Shown here: positions 16,366-25,153 of the stretch, piece by piece
Layout of the letters: every line of letters begins with the position of its first letter
Numbering within the stretch: position 1 is the stretch's first letter
Assembly (NCBI GenBank): GCA_016793635.1
Contig: JAEUMD010000011.1
Span: forward strand, 469,070 to 533,069
Length of the DNA stretch: 64,000 nt
Direction: 5' to 3'
From: Hyphomicrobiaceae bacterium
GTDB taxonomy: Bacteria > Pseudomonadota > Alphaproteobacteria > Rhizobiales > Hyphomicrobiaceae
Translations under genes and position numbers: made by a program
Notes under the pieces: generated by a model
Databases searched by the model: none
Seen by the model: the letters and a program-made list of their open reading frames with translations, nothing else
Told to the model about the DNA's origin: nothing

Positions 16366-18706
16366 GGCACACGAGCCTCACCTGGACGGGATCGATGGCA
16401 TTCGCGGCAAGCGCCAGTCGCAGAACGCCGCTATCGTCGGCAACCGCCGACAGGCTCGTCAGCATGTCGTCGCCGCGCATCACGGTGACGTCGTAGCGGC
16501 GTCCCGGCATGGTATCGAATCGCATGTCGCCAGGACCGTAGCCCGTCGCCGCGAGTTTCAAATTGCACGCACTGCCCTGGAGATCGGACAGCCGCCAACG
16601 GCTGTCGCGCAGCGAAGGGCGACGAACGCCGCTCCGGTTGGCCGCCTCGGTCTCGGTGCGGGCGGCGAGCGTGACGAGTGCGCGCGGACGGGCACGGTCG
16701 AGCGTGACATAAAGGCCCCCGTTCACCCGTGTCGCGCCGAGAACCCCCTCGCTGCGCGCAAGGTCGAGGCCCAGCGCATCCGCATCGTCGAAGCGCACCG
16801 TTTCGAGGTCGGTATGCCCGGTGATCGCCCACGACAGCTCGTCAATACGCTCGATCGCGATGTCGAAGAAGTTGTCGGCGATTGCGGCATAGTCCGACGC
16901 GGTTACCGGCGCGACTTCGGAGGTCCGCGCCAGCTCGAGGAAATGACGCACGGCGGCGAGTGCGGCAGGCTTCTCGCCGGAGTACATGTGATAGTAGAGG
17001 TTGAACGGCTTCAACCGGCGCGGCCTCTCGGTATTGCGCAGCGTCTCTTCGAGCATGAAGAAGCCGTAGTAAGGTCCCGTCCAGTCGTTGGTGTAGGTAT
17101 TCTCGTTGCTGTTCGCCGCATAGATCTGCCGCTCGCTGCCGACCGCGCGCGCCAGCGGCGGAACGTAAGCGACGGAGGGGAACTCGCCGTCGAGACGGCT
17201 GTCGCCGCCGTTGATGTTGCGCACGCCGGCGGCGCGCGTCGCCTTGATCGCCGCCTCGAACGGCGTCGTGTCGCCGCTCCACTGATAGAGACGGGCGCGT
17301 TTGCCGGCTGGAGCAAAGTTCTCCGCGGTGCGAAGACCGCCCGCCACCTCGCCGCCGAGATCGAACGGGTTCTTGAGGTACGTGCGCGGCAGGTCGTCGG
17401 TGCCGGCGATGTACTTGTTGGCGCCGGTCACCGGCACCGGCTTGCCCGCCATCAGGTGCACCTTCTCGCTCAGCCGCTGGCGCAGGCTGAGTTCCGGGCG
17501 CTGATAAGCCTCGATCTTGGCGATCTCGCTCGCGCGGTCGTAGTCCTCGAAGAAACTCCAGTTGTAGGGGTGCGTGTGGGTGTGGCTCGCAACTTCGACC
17601 TGCGCCAGCGCATAAAGCGCCCGGGCGATGGCGGCCGAGCCGTCATCGGCGCCATACTGGGGATCGACATCACAGCCGATCAGCCCGATCGAGACCGGCA
17701 GGTCAGGAAACGGCCTGATCGCCTCGCGCAACACCACTTCGGAGGAGCGCAGCCCCTCGGTCTTGTAGCTTTCAACCTCGGTCAGGTTGTTCCAGCCGTC
17801 GCCGTCGATATGGCTGAAGTAGATCCGCCGTCCGCCGACCGTGGTCGCGTCGGGCACGGGATACATGCCGCCGACTATCGCCTTCGCGAAAAAGCGGAAC
17901 GGATCGATGGTCCATGCGAGGCGGTCGGCGTTCGGCTCGAAGTAGATCGTGAAAGCTTCTGCAGCGTAGCCACCGCCGGGGCCTGTCACCACCACTGCGG
18001 ACACTTCACTCGACGCCCCGGGGCGGACCTGGAGACCGAGGTGGACACGGGTTCTTTCACCGACCGCCCGCAGCACGGGATAGGACGGCAGGACCTTATC
18101 GAGCGGACGTTCGAAGCCGATCATCGCCGCATCGATCTCCGCGACACTCGAGCCGATCGTGACCTCGACCTGGTCATCGCCATCGGCAAGACCGAGCTTC
18201 GCGTAGAGCCGGTCCGTGACGGGGGCGAGTTCCTCGCCCGCCTCGGGTAGCAACTCGCCGAGAACGACATAACGCAGACGCGTTGCCGCGGTCGCGCGCA
18301 TCAACCAGTCGCCGACCGCGCGCGGATCCGAGAGGGGTTCGAGAAACCAGGTCAGAACCGCGGCGTACGAGGACAGCGTGTCGGCGTCCGGAAACCCCTT
18401 GTTGACGTCGCGGTACACGAGCACGAAGCCGAGGTAGTTGAGCGGCATTTCAGCGAAGCGATGGATGCGCGTGTCGGTCGGCGTCGGCTCGGCCTTGCCG
18501 TCGTAGAGCGCAAGCACTTGTCGCTGGACAGGGTTCGCGTTGTATGTGATTTCGACGCCATGCGCGAATGGCGCGGCGACGATCCAGATCCAGCCAGCGA
18601 GCAACAACGCGATCACGGGCACACGATCCGGCGGGCGGCCAGTCCGGGCAATGAACCCGGCCAGGCCAGACCGGGTCCGCCCCCACTCGCGCAACGCCAC
18701 CACCAT
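16358..18706 (-). CDS. pelA: PelA-type polysaccharide deacetylase, lacking the N-terminal hydrolase domain
   Basis: A 782-residue exported protein; a hydrophobic segment at 30-46 ends in AHG, probably a signal peptide. Residues 50-290 resemble the PelA reductase-like and linker region (LGFVLVYRDVN near 92). The deacetylase core has HIDGDGW (299-305) and SHTHTHPYNW (374-383). D301, D303, H375 and H379 match the spacing of the metal and catalytic residues known in Pseudomonas PelA (D528, D530, H600, H604, recalled). A beta-rich C-terminal part follows. Deacetylation of GalNAc/GlcNAc makes Pel cationic. The usual N-terminal GH domain is absent; three separate genes of that fold lie convergent at 6506-9689. 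It is the first gene of the pel operon. Confidence 0.88.
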   Translation of the reverse strand: MVVALREWGRTRSGLAGFIARTGRPPDRVPVIALLLAGWIWIVAAPFAHGVEITYNANPVQRQVLALYDGKAEPTPTDTRIHRFAEMPLNYLGFVLVYRDVNKGFPDADTLSSYAAVLTWFLEPLSDPRAVGDWLMRATAATRLRYVVLGELLPEAGEELAPVTDRLYAKLGLADGDDQVEVTIGSSVAEIDAAMIGFERPLDKVLPSYPVLRAVGERTRVHLGLQVRPGASSEVSAVVVTGPGGGYAAEAFTIYFEPNADRLAWTIDPFRFFAKAIVGGMYPVPDATTVGGRRIYFSHIDGDGWNNLTEVESYKTEGLRSSEVVLREAIRPFPDLPVSIGLIGCDVDPQYGADDGSAAIARALYALAQVEVASHTHTHPYNWSFFEDYDRASEIAKIEAYQRPELSLRQRLSEKVHLMAGKPVPVTGANKYIAGTDDLPRTYLKNPFDLGGEVAGGLRTAENFAPAGKRARLYQWSGDTTPFEAAIKATRAAGVRNINGGDSRLDGEFPSVAYVPPLARAVGSERQIYAANSNENTYTNDWTGPYYGFFMLEETLRNTERPRRLKPFNLYYHMYSGEKPAALAAVRHFLELARTSEVAPVTASDYAAIADNFFDIAIERIDELSWAITGHTDLETVRFDDADALGLDLARSEGVLGATRVNGGLYVTLDRARPRALVTLAARTETEAANRSGVRRPSLRDSRWRLSDLQGSACNLKLAATGYGPGDMRFDTMPGRRYDVTVMRGDDMLTSLSAVADDSGVLRLALAANAIDPVQVRLVCRD

Positions 18707-18983
18707 GTCCAGAAACGGTCCCCCAAGTAACCAATCGTACGACGGGTGAGCTTGCCGCTCCAGTCCGCGCTCGCCACTTCGTTTATTCGATCGCTCGCCG
18801 CGGCGTACCGGCCACGCGGCAGGGTACCGGAGCCGAAGCGGCCGGGCCGGTTATATCGGGCAACATGTAAATTCGAACAACGCGAAACGGCGACCACGAA
18901 ACACTTCTTTGGCCGGAGCGGTAAATCCGCAATCCTCCCCGTCGGGCAACCGCCTCATGCCTCCGGGCCGGGCGCTCGAGCGC

Positions 18984-19334
18984 CTATCCGGCATCCCCGC
19001 CGCCCCGTCGCACCGTCCCTTGCGTGATCCACGCCAGGAACTCCGCCGAGCCGCCCGTGATCGGAACGACGAGGATTGCCGGATTGGTGAACGGATGGCG
19101 CGCCTTGACGAAAGCGACCACCTCTTCGGCACGATCCGCGACCGTCTTGACGATGGCGGCAACCTCCGCCTCCTCGTGGCGCGCGCCTTCCCAGACATAG
19201 ACAGAGGTGATCTCACCGAGCACGTTGACGCAGGCTGCCAACCCCTCGTCGACCAGCGCGCCGGCGATTGCCAAGGCCGTGGCCCGTTCGGGAAATGTAC
19301 AGTAGACGACGACCGGCTTGCCGTTTGCGGTCAC
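18984..19334 (-). CDS. cutA: CutA divalent-cation tolerance protein
   Basis: A 116-residue protein with the CutA plan: [13 protein letters not shown] at the start, the [16 protein letters not shown] block (34-49), a conserved E-E-A-E-V patch and the [13 protein letters not shown] segment near 80-92. CutA forms a stable trimer with a ferredoxin-like fold; it has been linked to copper tolerance and signalling, though its precise role is unsettled. The start is a GTG (19334). It is separate from the pel operon, whose first gene starts on the far side at 18706, and is divergent from nadK. Confidence 0.92.
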   Translation of the reverse strand: MTANGKPVVVYCTFPERATALAIAGALVDEGLAACVNVLGEITSVYVWEGARHEEAEVAAIVKTVADRAEEVVAFVKARHPFTNPAILVVPITGGSAEFLAWITQGTVRRGGGDAG

Positions 19335-19387
19335 TTGAGCGAGCCTCCCCTGCCGACTTCAGCGCGCATGCATCAAGAAACGAGAAA

Positions 19388-20170
19388 ATGTCCAGACCCA
19401 ACAGGTCGTTCGACCGCATCGCCTTCATCGCGAGTGACGTCGCCGAGGCGCAGGCGGCCCTGCAACGCCTCTCCCATCGCTATGGCAACGTCAAGCCGGG
19501 TGAGGCAGACGCCATCGTCGCGCTCGGCGGCGATGGACTGATGCTGCAGACGCTGCACCGCTACATGAAGGACCGCATCCCGATCTACGGCATGAACCGC
19601 GGCTCGATCGGATTCCTCATGAACGAATATCGCGAGGAAGACCTCCCGGCCCGCCTCGCCGCCGCCGAGACCAGCCGCATCCACCCGCTCTCGATGATCG
19701 CCACCGACAAGGCCGGACGCGAGCACGTCGGACTCGGCATCAACGAGGTATCGGTGTTCCGCGAGCGATTCCAGGCGGCCAAGCTGCAGATCTCGGTCGA
19801 TGGAAAGGTGCGCCTGCACGAGCTGATCTGCGATGGCGTGCTGGTGGCGACGCCGGCCGGTTCCACCGCCTACAATCTTTCTGCGGACGGGCCGATCCTG
19901 CCGATCTCCTCGCCGCTCCTGGCCCTGACGCCAATCAGCCCGTTCCGGCCGCGGCGCTGGCGCGGCGCGCTCCTCACCAACAAGGCGCGCATCACGATGT
20001 CGGTGATCGAGCCGGACAAGCGGCCGGTAAGCGCCGTGGCCGACCAGTTCGAAATCCGCGACGTCGTCCGGGTCGAAATAGAGCAGGCCCACGAGATCGA
20101 GCTCTACATGATGTTCGATCCCGGTCACGACCTCGATGAGCGCATCATCGCCGAGCAGTTCAGTATCTGA
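19388..20170 (+). CDS. nadK: NAD kinase
   Basis: A 260-residue cytosolic enzyme that phosphorylates NAD to NADP. The hallmark GGDG motif is at residues 47-50, followed by [11 protein letters not shown] and the NE-S (INEVSVFRE) and [16 protein letters not shown] blocks that bind NAD. Length fits the compact alphaproteobacterial form. The ATG at 19388 is chosen because it sits directly before the conserved IAFIAS strand; the longer frame would read into low-quality sequence overlapping cutA on the other strand. It converges on the nitroreductase gene. Confidence 0.95.
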   Translation: MSRPNRSFDRIAFIASDVAEAQAALQRLSHRYGNVKPGEADAIVALGGDGLMLQTLHRYMKDRIPIYGMNRGSIGFLMNEYREEDLPARLAAAETSRIHPLSMIATDKAGREHVGLGINEVSVFRERFQAAKLQISVDGKVRLHELICDGVLVATPAGSTAYNLSADGPILPISSPLLALTPISPFRPRRWRGALLTNKARITMSVIEPDKRPVSAVADQFEIRDVVRVEIEQAHEIELYMMFDPGHDLDERIIAEQFSI

Positions 20171-20212
20171 AGCGGGCCACGCCGAGCTAAGTTGCCTGCG
20201 CAGCGCTGGGCC

Positions 20213-20788
20213 TCAACCCTGCCAGCGTGAAACGATGCTCGATAGCTCGGGCCTGGGGCGCTCGTCGGGGCGCTGTGTCGGCGTTCCGATGTAGATGAAC
20301 CCCGCCACACGCTCTTGCTCGTCCAGGCCCAGCGCCGCCTTGATCCGCGGGCTGTAGGCAAGCCACTCCGTCAGCCAGCAGACGCCATACCCCATCGCGT
20401 TGGCGGCAATCGACAAGTTCATGCCGGCGGCACCCGCCGAAAGGATCTGCTCCCACTCCGGGGCTGGAGCCTTCGGCGTCGCACGCGAAATGAGAGCGAT
20501 GACGACGGGCGCCCGCATGAAGCGAGCCCGTTCGGCCGCAAGCCTGACTTCCGAGGGTTCGACCTTGTCCTCGGCGCGGCAGGCGTCAGCGATCTGCTCG
20601 CCGAACTTGGCGCGCATGTCGCCCTGGAAGACGATGAATCGCCAGGGCACCAGCTTCTTGTGGTCCGGGACGCGCGAGGCGATCGTCAGCAGCTCGTCAA
20701 GCTCGGCAGGCGACGGCCCCGGCTCGGCCAGCATGTCCGGCTTCACCGAACGCCGCCTCTTGAGCAGCTCCAGCACGGCGTTGGTCAT
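20213..20788 (-). CDS. Nitroreductase family protein (YdjA-like FMN enzyme)
   Basis: A 191-residue flavin oxidoreductase of the single-domain nitroreductase family. The FMN-binding RRSVK motif is at residues 12-16, followed by SRVPDHKKLVPWRFIVF (38-54) and the late GAAGMNLSIAANAMGYGVCWLTEW region (118-141), which ends next to the flavin. The spelling is closest to the short YdjA group, which reduces nitro compounds or quinone-like substrates with NAD(P)H; natural substrates are unknown. A GAGG ribosome site precedes the ATG at 20788. Nothing in the neighbourhood suggests a pathway. Confidence 0.88.
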   Translation of the reverse strand: MTNAVLELLKRRRSVKPDMLAEPGPSPAELDELLTIASRVPDHKKLVPWRFIVFQGDMRAKFGEQIADACRAEDKVEPSEVRLAAERARFMRAPVVIALISRATPKAPAPEWEQILSAGAAGMNLSIAANAMGYGVCWLTEWLAYSPRIKAALGLDEQERVAGFIYIGTPTQRPDERPRPELSSIVSRWQG

Positions 20789-20932
20789 CGTCCCTCGTCT
20801 CCCGCAGGTCGGAGGCGGCAGACATCACACTATGGCCGCCCTTCCGTCATGGCGCCCCTCGCTATCGCAATTCAGGGTCTGTTACAATCGTGCCTGCACA
20901 GCCCCGTATCCGAGGCCCTGGAGCGATAAAGC

Positions 20933-22939
20933 ATGCAACTCCGCCGTTCCGCCCGACGCTCTCTTGCAGCCTTCCCTCGGAGCGGAGCGGCGTTCGCGGG
21001 CGGCCTGTTGCTCCTGCCGACGTTCATTGCCGGTGGCGCGGCGGCCGAAACACCTCCGCCAGCTCCGAGTCAGGTCGTCGTCGTACTCGACGGCTCAGGC
21101 TCCATGTGGGGGGGGCTCGGTGATGGCGCCAGCAAGCTCGCCACCGTGCGCGCGTCGCTCGAAAAGGGCTTACCCCAGCTCGCCGGCCGGTTTCCGATCG
21201 GCCTCGCAACCTTTGGGCCGGGCTGCCGATCGAGCGAAATGATCGTGCCCCCGGGCCATGGCAGCGCCGACCGCATCCTGCTGCCGCTGCAACGGTTCAA
21301 TCCGCGCGGCAAAGGCCCCCTCGTCGCCGGCCTCGAAACCGCGGCTCAATCGTTCGCCGCAGGCACCAAGGGCCACATCATCCTGTTCCACGACGGATTG
21401 GACAACTGCGGCCAGAATGCCTGCGCCGCCGCAGAGGCGCTCAAAAAGAGCCATCCGGGTGTCGCGGTGCATACTGTTTCGCTGGCGCTCGAAGCCGCCG
21501 AGCAACAGGCCATCGCCTGCCTTGCGCGTGCCACCGGCGGGCGTGCCGTCGCCGTCGCCGACACGGCACGCCTCGAGGCCGCGGTCACAGAGCTTGCCGC
21601 GCTGATCGCCGGCAAGGGTGTCGATCCGATCGCGGCGCCTGCTCCCGTGGCGCCGACACCCGCACCAGCCCCCAATCCTCAAGGCCCGCCGCGCCTCGCC
21701 GCCAGCGCCCGCCTGGCCGCCGGAACGCCACCGGTGACGATGCCGCTCGCTTGGCGCGTCGTCGATGTCGAATCGGGCACGGTGGTGAGCGAAACCGTTG
21801 CCGCGTCGCTTTCGGTGCCGGCAAAGCCCGGTCGCGTCCGCGTGGAAGCGGTGGCTGGCAAGATCGCCGTACAGCAGGAGGTCGAAATTGCGGCCACCGG
21901 AACGACCACGGCGAGCCTCGTACTGGGAGCGGGCCTCGCACGGTTCGAGACCGGCGCTAGGAAGCTCGCCAACGAGGCCGACGAGCCACTGATCCGGCTC
22001 GACCGGCTGGCCGAAGGGCGACGCGGGGGCGAGCGTCAGGGCATCGCAACCCCGCTCTGGATCGCGCGCGGCACGGCCGCCGAGGCTTTGCTCCCACCCG
22101 GGAGCTACCGCGCCGTCGCCGAGTTCGGTCTCGCCCGCGCGGAAACCGACATCACCGTCACGGCCGGCAGCGAAACGAGCGTCGCCCTGCCGCTCGAAGC
22201 CGGGCGGCTGGAGCTTTCGACCAGCGGCTGGCCCACCGACCAAGTTGTCTATACGCTCGCGGTCAACGATCCCTCCCGACCGAGCGGACAGCGCGTGATC
22301 GCGCGGACTGCTCACCCCAATCCCGCGTTCGTGCTCTCGACGGGCAGCTATCTGGTGACCGCAAGCATCGGTGGCGCCGAGCTGCGCCGTGTCCTCGCTG
22401 TGCGCCAGGGCGAGGTGACGCGGGAAGGCTTTGCGAGCGAGCTCGGCCGCCTCACCATCTCGACCACCGTCAATACGCGCAAGCCCGACGGCGACCACCC
22501 CGTTATGCTCTCGCTGAAACCTGTCGGTGGCGCGCCTGGCTTCCAGGGCGATCCCTACGGGCGGACCGTGCCTCCCGGCCGGACCATCGCGGTCGAGCCG
22601 GGCCGATACCGTCTTACCGCGCGGCTCGGACCAGCGGGACCGGCGGCGGAGCGCGACATCGAGGTTGCCGCCGGCCAGGAAGCCTCGTTCCTGATCGACA
22701 TCCCGGCCGCCGAATTGCAGATCACCGGAGCGCCGATGAGCGGCGACGTTTCCGCAGCGCTCTGTGAGCTGCGCAACGCCGCCAACGTGCGTGTCTGGCG
22801 CGGCATCGAGACGACGGCGCGGGTGGCTGTCTCGCCCGGCCGGTATACGCTGCGCTGCGGATCCGGCGTGCTACGGCGCGAGGCCGCGGTCGCGTTGGCT
22901 GCGGGCGAACGAAAGACGGTTTCGCCCACGGCACCCTAA
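20933..22939 (+). CDS. Secreted von Willebrand factor A protein with beta-sandwich repeats
   Basis: A 668-residue exported protein. A twin-Arg-containing n-region and hydrophobic core (about 20-38) form a signal peptide ending near AAAE. A vWA domain follows at once with a perfect MIDAS motif DGSGS (D53-S57). The rest (about 230-668) is made of repeated beta-rich units of roughly 80-100 residues, each with a pattern like PGxYxVxAxxG, as in carboxypeptidase-regulatory or Ig-like folds. The protein at 23286-24326 carries the same kind of units without vWA. Such vWA proteins are typically periplasmic or surface-bound adhesion or chaperone-like factors; the real function is unknown. Confidence 0.75.
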   Translation: MQLRRSARRSLAAFPRSGAAFAGGLLLLPTFIAGGAAAETPPPAPSQVVVVLDGSGSMWGGLGDGASKLATVRASLEKGLPQLAGRFPIGLATFGPGCRSSEMIVPPGHGSADRILLPLQRFNPRGKGPLVAGLETAAQSFAAGTKGHIILFHDGLDNCGQNACAAAEALKKSHPGVAVHTVSLALEAAEQQAIACLARATGGRAVAVADTARLEAAVTELAALIAGKGVDPIAAPAPVAPTPAPAPNPQGPPRLAASARLAAGTPPVTMPLAWRVVDVESGTVVSETVAASLSVPAKPGRVRVEAVAGKIAVQQEVEIAATGTTTASLVLGAGLARFETGARKLANEADEPLIRLDRLAEGRRGGERQGIATPLWIARGTAAEALLPPGSYRAVAEFGLARAETDITVTAGSETSVALPLEAGRLELSTSGWPTDQVVYTLAVNDPSRPSGQRVIARTAHPNPAFVLSTGSYLVTASIGGAELRRVLAVRQGEVTREGFASELGRLTISTTVNTRKPDGDHPVMLSLKPVGGAPGFQGDPYGRTVPPGRTIAVEPGRYRLTARLGPAGPAAERDIEVAAGQEASFLIDIPAAELQITGAPMSGDVSAALCELRNAANVRVWRGIETTARVAVSPGRYTLRCGSGVLRREAAVALAAGERKTVSPTAP

Positions 22940-23285
22940 GATCTTGTTTGAGAATGCTTTGGACGACTTTGATGAAGCGCGAATGCCATGCGATCAAGGT
23001 CAATGGCACCCTTGAGTTTTGGCAGGGCGGGCATCGGATCACAGGCAGCGTGGGCCATCCCTGCGTCGATGACGAATTCGGGTAGGGACGACAGACTCCC
23101 GGGCGGACAAGACTGGCCGCTGCCAGCCATCATCACGTTCTCGCCCGATTTGCCGGGTTGGCGTAGACATGGCGCGGTGGGAGACGCCGTCGCGGACGTC
23201 AGCGATGCCTGAAGGGCGGCGCGATGGCACGGGCGCGGTTTTGACGAACGGGACACACCACGATCGTGCCGCAGGAGCCTATACG
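22940..23285. other. Intergenic region between the two beta-repeat proteins
   Basis: These 346 bases hold no supported plus-strand gene. On the minus strand an open frame ends at 22936 with a protein-like tail (ending near residues AIDLDRMAFALHQ), but no plausible start or known family was recognised; it may be a decayed gene. A ribosome site (AGGAG) for the next gene lies at about 23272. Confidence 0.35.
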
Positions 23286-24326
23286 ATGAGCCACGCTGCC
23301 AACCTGCCGTACACACCTTTGCGCCTCCGCCCCACCGCACACCTGCGGCATCGGGCCTTCGCTCACGCTTGGCAGGTGTGTGCTGCGCTCGTTCTCGTCA
23401 CCGCCCAAGCCAAGGCCCCGCGTGCGGAAGAGCCCCACGGCAAGCCACCTGCCGGGTGGGAGTCCAACCTCAACCTGCTCGAGTCGATCGCACCCGCCGA
23501 CAGCACGACGACCGTGACCAAGCAGAAGCCGACAGAGCCGCGCGACGCGATGGGAATGGCCGCCGACGGGCGCTCGCAGATCCGCCTCGTCGCACTCCTC
23601 ACCGCCGATGGCCAGCGGATCGACAAGGACATCGTTTGGCGGGTGTTCGAGCCAAGCACCAACCCTGGCACGCCCGGCAAGCTCGTGAACACCTTGCGCG
23701 AGGGCTCGCCGACGGTGCGGCTCGCACCCGGAGCCTATGTGGTCAATGCCGCCTTCGGGCGCGCCCACATCACCCGCAAGATCACGGTCGGCACCGGCGT
23801 CGAAACGACCGAACCGTTCGTGCTCAACGCCGGGGGCTTGCGCGTTCAAGTCGGAGGGTCGACCAAGCTCGACGCGAGCAAGGTGCACTACGATATCTTG
23901 TCGGACGAGCGCGACCAGTCGGGCAGCCGTTCGAGCGTGATGTCACGCGCGCGGCCAGGCGTCGTCGTCCGGCTCAACTCGGGCATCTACCGCATCGTCT
24001 CTACCTATGGTGACGCCAACGCCACCGTCGAGTCCGATATCACCGTCGAGGCCGGCAAGTTGACCGAGGTGACGGTGACGCACCGCCCTGCCCGCGTCAC
24101 GCTGAAACTGGTGACGCGCCAGGGTGGCGAAGCCTTGCCCGACACCAACTGGACGCTGCTGACCATGGACGGCCGGACGGTGAAGGAGAGTGTCGGCGCG
24201 CTGCCGACCCACTTCATCGCGCCGGGCTCCTATCTGGCAGTCGCCAAATCGCAGGGCAACGTCTTCCGGCGCGAGTTCGCCGTGCGCGCCGACGAAGTCA
24301 CAGAGGTCGAAGTCGTGCGCCAGTGA
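23286..24326 (+). CDS. Exported beta-repeat protein, companion of the vWA protein
   Basis: A 346-residue protein starting MSHAANLPYTP, with a hydrophobic segment at about 31-43 ending AKAPRAEE that looks like a signal peptide. The remainder is beta-rich with repeating phrases such as LAPGAYVVNAAFGRAHITRKI and SGIYRIVSTYGDANATVESDI, the same PGxYxVxAxxG pattern seen in the upstream vWA protein. That suggests duplication of one module and joint action in the periplasm. ATG 23286 has AGGAG 9 bases before it; a longer frame starting at 23169 lacks one. No enzymatic motif is visible. Confidence 0.65.
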   Translation: MSHAANLPYTPLRLRPTAHLRHRAFAHAWQVCAALVLVTAQAKAPRAEEPHGKPPAGWESNLNLLESIAPADSTTTVTKQKPTEPRDAMGMAADGRSQIRLVALLTADGQRIDKDIVWRVFEPSTNPGTPGKLVNTLREGSPTVRLAPGAYVVNAAFGRAHITRKITVGTGVETTEPFVLNAGGLRVQVGGSTKLDASKVHYDILSDERDQSGSRSSVMSRARPGVVVRLNSGIYRIVSTYGDANATVESDITVEAGKLTEVTVTHRPARVTLKLVTRQGGEALPDTNWTLLTMDGRTVKESVGALPTHFIAPGSYLAVAKSQGNVFRREFAVRADEVTEVEVVRQ

Positions 24327-24349
24327 AGCGCGAACACGGCGCCTTCGGC

Positions 24350-25084
24350 TCAGAAATCGTTCAGCACCCAGTCCGTCGGGCAGCCAGCCGCAATCATCCG
24401 CTTGTCCGCCTCGTCGAGGTCAGCCTTGCGGCTCTCGTCCCAATAGATCTGGCGAGCAATCTGCCAGTGCTCGCAGGCTGTGGTCATGTCACCCCGCGAC
24501 GCGACACGATCGCCGAGTTCGAGCCGGGCGGAAGCATGGATCGCCGTATCACCGAACTGGCTCGCCGCCACGATGGCGCGACGGAGCTGGCGCTCGATGT
24601 CGTCTCCCGACGAGTTCTCCTCGATCATACGGCGGGCGAGATCGAGTGAGATACGGGCGATGGCGGCGTTGTCGAATGCCGCCTCGGCGGCATTAAGCTG
24701 GGAGCGGAGCTGCGGTATCGATAGTCGTGGCCGCGTTTCGACAACGGCCGGCTTTGGCGCGGCGGGCGTAGGTGCGTGTGTTGGCGAAGCGGCCGGCGCC
24801 GCGGCCGCCGTCGCGGGTGGCGGCTCGGCGCGCGCGGGCCGCGGAGGCGCTGGCGGCACTGCCGGTTCGGGAGTCCGCGGTGTTGAGGATTGCACCGGCG
24901 ATGGCACCGTTCCGCCCGATGCCTCGGCCGATGCACGATCGCTGACGTGATCCGACCGCGGCGACGCCTTGCGCGCCGGGTCGCGCAACGCGAACACGAC
25001 GGCGATGAACAATAGCAGGAACGGCGCGAGGATCGCGCTCCAGCCGGCCGCTCCCTGCAGATCGATCAGCGTCGTCAATGGCAT
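24350..25084 (-). CDS. Membrane-anchored protein with Pro/Ala linker and TPR-like tail, unknown
   Basis: A 244-residue protein. A hydrophobic segment at about residues 15-33 is followed by a low-complexity Pro/Ala-rich stretch (about 55-120) and a helical C-terminal part (about 125-240) that could form TPR-like repeats, with a final Cys near the end (AAGCPTDW). It converges on the beta-repeat gene and may be followed by the binding-protein gene region upstream. The linker suggests the helical domain spans some of the periplasm or cytoplasm. No family was recognised. Confidence 0.55.
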   Translation of the reverse strand: MPLTTLIDLQGAAGWSAILAPFLLLFIAVVFALRDPARKASPRSDHVSDRASAEASGGTVPSPVQSSTPRTPEPAVPPAPPRPARAEPPPATAAAAPAASPTHAPTPAAPKPAVVETRPRLSIPQLRSQLNAAEAAFDNAAIARISLDLARRMIEENSSGDDIERQLRRAIVAASQFGDTAIHASARLELGDRVASRGDMTTACEHWQIARQIYWDESRKADLDEADKRMIAAGCPTDWVLNDF

Positions 25085-25153
25085 GGTCGCCCCCGTGGCC
25101 GTCCGTTTTCGCCGTCTCGGCCGCAGCGGCCCCCCGACGCGTCCGTCAAACGG

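Noticed and set aside
16163-18250. 695-residue open frame on the plus strand
   Set aside because: It is a shadow of pelA and pelB in GC-rich DNA, with Arg/His-rich composition and no known domain.
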